64,000 nt of DNA. Source: an uncultured Muribaculaceae bacterium. Its GTDB lineage: Bacteria > Bacteroidota > Bacteroidia > Bacteroidales > Muribaculaceae. The translations under genes were made by a program, and so were the position numbers. The first letter of the stretch is position 1. Each line of letters begins with the position of its first letter. Below are positions 60,581 through 64,000 of the stretch, in pieces. The stretch covers positions 57,064-121,063 of the forward strand of contig CAJOFM010000009.1 of NCBI GenBank assembly GCA_905233915.1. The letters are read 5' to 3'. The notes beneath the pieces were generated by a model, which saw only the letters and a program-made list of their open reading frames with translations, did not search any database and was not told the origin of the DNA.

Positions 60581-60820
60581 ATGAATGACATTTCGGACAT
60601 CCTGCGTGAATTGCTCGATCGTTTCAGCAACACGCCAGAGCTCGACGAGGAGTTTGAGCGCATGCGTCGCGAGGACCCGGAGTTCGACAATGAATACTCT
60701 TTATGGTGCGAGGAGAGTGGCTATTCCGTCAAGGACGGCTACCGCGACTACATCAACGAGATCATCGAGTCACAAGACTCATTCTGGGACAATTACCACG
60801 AGTATGGTAACAACATTTAA
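60581..60820 (+). CDS. Small acidic protein of unknown function
   Basis: The 79-residue protein is strongly acidic and helical (ISDILRELLDRFSNTPELDEEFERMRRED), with no signal or membrane segment. I do not recognise it. It has its own consensus promoter and a near-perfect Shine-Dalgarno site, which argues that it is a real and well-translated gene. aguA follows after 46 bases and may be co-transcribed. Confidence 0.65.
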   Translation: MNDISDILRELLDRFSNTPELDEEFERMRREDPEFDNEYSLWCEESGYSVKDGYRDYINEIIESQDSFWDNYHEYGNNI

Positions 60821-60866
60821 TGAATCTTTTATCACCAAGAAAAATTATATTTCACTAGCTTATTAG

Positions 60867-61907
60867 ATGTCTCAATCTACCAAGAATCGCAGCCTTGCTG
60901 CCGAATGGGACCCACAGGATGGTGTTCTCATAGCTTGGCCTCACGCCGGCACCGACTGGGCATATATGCTCGACGAGGTGACGGCTTGCTATATAGAGAT
61001 GGCACATGCCATCCTGCAGGATGACGAGCAACTGGTCATTGTCGCACCCAACGGTGATGAGGTGCGTAATGCCCTGGGCAATGATGTGGACTGGAAACGC
61101 GTCACTATCGTCGAGTTGCCCACCAACGACACCTGGGTGCGCGACTATGGCCCTATCACCGTTCAACACGATGAGAAGATGGCACTTGCCGACTTCACCT
61201 TCAACGCATGGGGCATGAAGTTTGCCGCCGATTGCGATAATCTCGTCACCTCACGCCTCAATGAACAAGGCATTTTCAAGTTACCGATCATTAACTGCCG
61301 TGACTTGGTGCTTGAGGGAGGCGCCATCGAGACAGACGGAGCCGGCACGGTAATGACCACCACATGCTGCTTGACCGCTCCTAACCGTAATGACGCGCTC
61401 ACAGGCGGGCAACTCGAAGCAGAGCTGCTGCACAGACTGGGTTGCGACAAGATGGTGTGGGTGGACCATGGTGGATTGACGGGCGATGACACCGATGGCC
61501 ACATAGACACGTTGGCTCGATTTGCCCCAGGCGGCATTATCCTTTACACGGGATGTGACGACCCTGAAGACGAGCAATACGAGCCGCTGATGATGATGGA
61601 GGAAGACCTGAAACGTCTTACCGACGCCAATGGCAATCCTTACCGTCTGATCAGGCTTCCACAGCCCGACGCCATCTACGATGAGATTTCCCGTCTGCCG
61701 GCCACTTATGCCAATTTCCTTGTGACAAACCATCAGGTACTGGTGCCCGTGTACGGCCAGCCCGCCAATGACATCAGGGCCTGTGAACTTATTGGTCAAG
61801 CCTTCCCAGGGCGCAACGTGGTCGCAATCGACTGCCGTGCACTCATCTGCCAGCACGGCTCACTGCACTGCGCCACCATGCAACTGCCCAAAGGCTCATT
61901 GAAATAG
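60867..61907 (+). CDS. aguA: Agmatine deiminase
   Basis: The 346-residue protein has the pentein-fold pattern of AguA: PQDGVLIAWPHAGTDWA, PTNDTWVRDYGPITV, DLVLEGGAIETDGAGTVMTT, HGGLTGDDTDGHIDTLARF and the catalytic Cys335 in GSLHCATMQLP. It converts agmatine to N-carbamoylputrescine and ammonia. The gene for the next enzyme follows after 28 bases. The wider family includes bacterial peptidyl-arginine deiminases, but the aguB partner and lack of a signal peptide favour agmatine. Confidence 0.92.
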   Translation: MSQSTKNRSLAAEWDPQDGVLIAWPHAGTDWAYMLDEVTACYIEMAHAILQDDEQLVIVAPNGDEVRNALGNDVDWKRVTIVELPTNDTWVRDYGPITVQHDEKMALADFTFNAWGMKFAADCDNLVTSRLNEQGIFKLPIINCRDLVLEGGAIETDGAGTVMTTTCCLTAPNRNDALTGGQLEAELLHRLGCDKMVWVDHGGLTGDDTDGHIDTLARFAPGGIILYTGCDDPEDEQYEPLMMMEEDLKRLTDANGNPYRLIRLPQPDAIYDEISRLPATYANFLVTNHQVLVPVYGQPANDIRACELIGQAFPGRNVVAIDCRALICQHGSLHCATMQLPKGSLK

Positions 61908-61935
61908 CTATTATCATCCATTAACTATAAACTCA

Positions 61936-62811
61936 ATGAAAGTAGGAATTATTCAACAACGCAATACCAGCGACGTCAAGGCCAACCGCCAGTCGCTCAT
62001 CAATAAAATCAAGCAACTCGCAACCATGGGAGCCGAACTCGTCGTCTTGCCCGAGTTGCACGATTCACTCTACTTCTGCCAAGTCGAGAGTGTGGACAAC
62101 TTTGACCTGGCAGTTGAAATACCAGGCAGTGAAACTGCAGAATACGCTGCAGTGGCTCGTGAATGCGGCATTGTTCTCGTCACCTCGATGTTCGAGAAGC
62201 GGTCAACTGGGCTTTACCATAACACAGCGGTGGTCTATGACACCGATGGCAGCGTGGCAGGCCAGTACCGCAAGATGCACATCCCTGATGATCCCGCCTA
62301 CTACGAGAAATTCTACTTCACCCCCGGCGATCAAGGCTTCATCCCCATCGAGACGTCACTAGGCAAGTTGGGCGTGATGGTGTGCTGGGACCAGTGGTAC
62401 CCTGAGGGAGCCCGACTGATGGCGATGCGCGGCGCTGAGTTGCTAATCTACCCCACTGCCATCGGCTATGAGAGCAGCGACACACCCGAAGAGCAGGAGC
62501 GACAGCGCGAGGCATGGACAACCGTACAGCGCGGACATGCCGTGGCAAACGGCTTGCCTGTCATCACCGTGAACCGTGTGGGCCACGAACCTGACCCATC
62601 AGGTCAGACCAACGGCATCCAGTTCTGGGGCAGCAGTTTTGTCGCCGGTCCACAAGGAGAACTCCTTTACCGGGCACCCAAGGATAGCGAGGATCTGCAG
62701 ATAATTGACATCGATATGGAACGCAGCGAGCAGGTAAGACGCTGGTGGCCGTTCCTGCGTGACCGCCGCATCGATTACTATGGCGGACTCGAAAAACGCT
62801 TTCTTGACTGA
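61936..62811 (+). CDS. aguB: N-carbamoylputrescine amidase
   Basis: The 291-residue nitrilase-family enzyme has the Glu40-Lys113-Cys150 triad in VVLPELHD, YRKMHIPDD and GVMVCWDQWYPEGARLMA. AguB-type residues such as GFEKFYFTPGD-like sequence (YYEKFYFTPGDQGF) are present. It hydrolyses N-carbamoylputrescine to putrescine, CO2 and ammonia, completing the two-step route begun by AguA upstream. Confidence 0.93.
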   Translation: MKVGIIQQRNTSDVKANRQSLINKIKQLATMGAELVVLPELHDSLYFCQVESVDNFDLAVEIPGSETAEYAAVARECGIVLVTSMFEKRSTGLYHNTAVVYDTDGSVAGQYRKMHIPDDPAYYEKFYFTPGDQGFIPIETSLGKLGVMVCWDQWYPEGARLMAMRGAELLIYPTAIGYESSDTPEEQERQREAWTTVQRGHAVANGLPVITVNRVGHEPDPSGQTNGIQFWGSSFVAGPQGELLYRAPKDSEDLQIIDIDMERSEQVRRWWPFLRDRRIDYYGGLEKRFLD

Positions 62812-62827
62812 CAAGTAAAGAGACACG

Positions 62828-62875
62828 AATTACGCGAATTCGACGAATGCAATTATTCGTTAAATTCGCGTAATT
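62828..62875. repeat. Long imperfect palindrome between aguB and the repeat-protein gene
   Basis: Two 21-base arms (62828-62848 and 62855-62875) match at 19 positions around a 6-base loop. The motif is built from AATTACGCGAATT / ACGAAT units. It lies between convergent genes without a clear T run, and could be a terminator or a dispersed palindromic repeat. Confidence 0.75.
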
Positions 62876-62898
62876 TGTAGCTTTAATACAAATGGCGG

Positions 62899-63525
62899 TT
62901 AGGCCTGACCTTCGTCCTTGGGGCCAAAAGCGTTCTTCAAGAAATCCTGAACCTTGTCCATCACGCCCTCGGCAGCCTTACCTGCATCATCGAGTGCTTC
63001 CTTTGCCTTGTCAAGCACGTTCTCCTCGCCTTCCTTGGGCTCAAAGGCTTCCTTAGCTTTCTGACTCAAGTCCTGAGCGACCTCGGTTGCGGCTGCTGTA
63101 CCTTGCTCCGCAAAGTCTTTGGCCTTATCCATCATCTCGCCTGCGGCAGCAGCGCCCTCGCCAAACATCTCCTTGGCCTTGTCCAGCAAACTCGGTTCGC
63201 CTTCCTTGGTTTCAAACATTGCCTTGGCTTTCTGCAGGAAATCCTCACTCATCTCACCAGCAGCGGTTGTACCCTTGTCGAGCATTTCCTTGAGCTGATC
63301 GAGCATGCCAGGCTCACCTTCCTTACCATCAAACATTTCTTTAGCCTTCTCGAAGATACTGGGGTCACCCTCCTTGCCTTCTAACAGACCTTTCAGCTTG
63401 TCAAATATGCCGGCACTGTCATTAGCGGCCTCACCGAACATATTCTTCAGTTCGTCAAAGATGTTGCCACCCTCATTTTTCATCTCGTTGGCAGCCTGCT
63501 CAGCATTCTTCATTTCTTCATCCAT
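62899..63525 (-). CDS. Repetitive helical, low-complexity protein
   Basis: The 208-residue protein has no signal, membrane span or Cys. It is rich in Ala, Lys, Glu, Asp, Met and Phe. A degenerate unit with an amphipathic helix, then a KEGEP-type turn and LLDKAKEMF recurs (KEGD/E at 51, 68, 107 and 164). Between units lie Ala-rich helices (GAAAAGEMMDKAKDFAEQGTA). The pattern recalls LEA-like or apolipoprotein-like proteins and YtxH-type stress proteins. I do not assign a family. It is monocistronic with a promoter at 63592. Confidence 0.65.
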   Translation of the reverse strand: MDEEMKNAEQAANEMKNEGGNIFDELKNMFGEAANDSAGIFDKLKGLLEGKEGDPSIFEKAKEMFDGKEGEPGMLDQLKEMLDKGTTAAGEMSEDFLQKAKAMFETKEGEPSLLDKAKEMFGEGAAAAGEMMDKAKDFAEQGTAAATEVAQDLSQKAKEAFEPKEGEENVLDKAKEALDDAGKAAEGVMDKVQDFLKNAFGPKDEGQA

Positions 63526-63591
63526 GATAATCCTGTATTATTGTAATAGTTGTCGCCTACTTCCTTTAGAGCGTTTCGGCTTTCTCTGCCC

Positions 63592-63599
63592 CAAAGTTA
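63592..63599 (-). promoter_or_regulatory. -7 promoter element of the repetitive-protein gene
   Basis: TAACTTTG on the minus strand, 66 bases before the ATG. Confidence 0.5.
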
Positions 63600-63690
63600 C
63601 AAATTATTTATAAACGAGCAATTATTTTGACACAATTATTAAAAAATACGAGAGGCGACATCATTGCTGACATCACCTCTCTTTAGTACT

Positions 63691-63753
63691 CATATACAAA
63701 AAACGAGGGAGCCGCTGTTTGACCAGTGACTCCCTCTTAAGGGGCGGTTACCT
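63691..63753. repeat. 63-bp direct repeat, copy 1
   Basis: Identical over 63 bases to 63859-63921. It covers the terminator and the 3' end of the 5S-type RNA on the minus strand. Confidence 0.95.
63697..63736 (-). terminator. Terminator of the 5S-like copy
   Basis: On the minus strand GAGGGAG (730-736) pairs with CTCCCTC (705-711), followed by GTTTTTTG. Confidence 0.85.
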
Positions 63754-63850
63754 GCGCCTTCCCATGTCGCCGACCATCGGCGCGGTGACGCTTAGGGCTC
63801 TGTGACAGGAACGGGAAGCGCGTGGGATCATCACCACATGAGCGGCAACG
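63743..63850 (-). pseudogene. Diverged 5S rRNA-like copy
   Basis: The minus strand aligns with the 5S gene upstream over its visible length with only about two single-base gaps, but with many substitutions outside the shared 3' end. Landmarks kept are ATCGGCG (GCCGATGGT on the RNA strand), CTTA, GGGAAG and GTGGGA. The loop E sequence GAGAGTA of the true gene is replaced by GGAAGGCGC, and some changes look compensatory (GCGCC with GGCGC). It may be a pseudogene or a separate structured RNA. Ends are approximate. Confidence 0.6.
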
Positions 63851-63858
63851 GACGCAGA

Positions 63859-63910
63859 CATATACAAAAAACGAGGGAGCCGCTGTTTGACCAGTGACTC
63901 CCTCTTAAGG

Positions 63911-63921
<11 letters not shown>
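63859..63921. repeat. 63-bp direct repeat, copy 2
   Basis: Second copy of the repeat at 63691-63753, offset by 168 bases. It covers the 3' end and terminator of the true 5S gene. Confidence 0.95.
63865..63904 (-). terminator. Terminator of the 5S rRNA gene
   Basis: Same 7-bp GAGGGAG/CTCCCTC stem and T run as in copy 1. It ends the rRNA operon unless transcription reads into the diverged copy. Confidence 0.85.

Positions 63922-64000
<79 letters not shown>

Overview
The window is a 64 kb piece of a chromosome from a gut-type Bacteroidales bacterium, most likely Muribaculaceae or a close relative such as Prevotellaceae. The assignment rests on a SusC/SusD pair, many lipoproteins of Bacteroidota-only families (DUF4302, DUF4836, DUF4252, DUF3667, DUF4153), a short primary sigma factor without region 1.1, and repeated use of the Bacteroidota promoter element TAnnTTTG (often with TTTG/TTG about 19-21 bases upstream). 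Nearly all genes lack a Shine-Dalgarno sequence. No phage, IS element, CRISPR array or restriction system was seen. Family names come from recognising protein sequence by eye; no database search was run.

Layout. 1-4.8 kb (minus): a DUF3667 membrane protein cut by the window edge, a galactose operon galK-galM-nucleotidyltransferase, and a DUF4252 lipoprotein. 4.9-7.8 kb (plus): pgk, msrA and a VanY-type carboxypeptidase. 7.9-12.3 kb (minus): a compact run TIGR04076 protein, engB, secreted GH2 beta-galactosidase, ATP-grasp-like protein. 12.5-22.4 kb (minus): a SusC-SusD operon with a zinc metallopeptidase lipoprotein, a DUF4302 lipoprotein and a secreted dockerin-tailed protein, without any glycosidase, preceded by a long structured mRNA leader. 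22.7-30.3 kb (plus): RluA-type pseudouridine synthase, class I fumarase, initiator tRNA, a glycosyltransferase, priA and folD. 30.4-35.3 kb: a four-helix-bundle gene between inverted 7-bp repeat arrays, penicillin-binding protein 1A, an EamA transporter and an aspartokinase without ACT domains. 35.4-41.1 kb: AlgH, type II pantothenate kinase, a GT2/GNAT/acyltransferase envelope set and small proteins. 41.1-45.7 kb (minus): C10 cysteine protease, fabG, glyA, flavin reductase. 45.8-53.0 kb: tandem deoxynucleoside kinases, M23/LysM endopeptidase, a large secreted protein and a DUF4153 membrane protein. 53.2-64 kb: rnpB, folC, htrA, the primary sigma factor gene, an outer-membrane barrel protein, a DUF4836 lipoprotein, the agmatine-to-putrescine pair aguA-aguB, a repeat-rich helical protein, and the 3' end of an rRNA operon on the minus strand with a normal 5S gene followed by a diverged 5S-like copy.

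The most unusual signals are: (1) a diverged 5S-like copy whose downstream flank is a perfect 63-bp duplicate of that of the true 5S gene; (2) 7-bp repeat arrays that abut or overlap gene ends, in two cases supplying the stop codon, and that flank a four-helix-bundle gene in inverted orientation; (3) five genes whose ATG lies only 4-5 bases after the promoter -7 element, predicting leaderless mRNAs; (4) a sigma-54-type promoter interlocked with a housekeeping promoter ahead of htrA; (5) a structured 5' leader ahead of susC; and (6) a peptide-oriented rather than glycan-oriented Sus-type locus. All coordinates are from reading by eye and can be off by a few bases for RNA ends.
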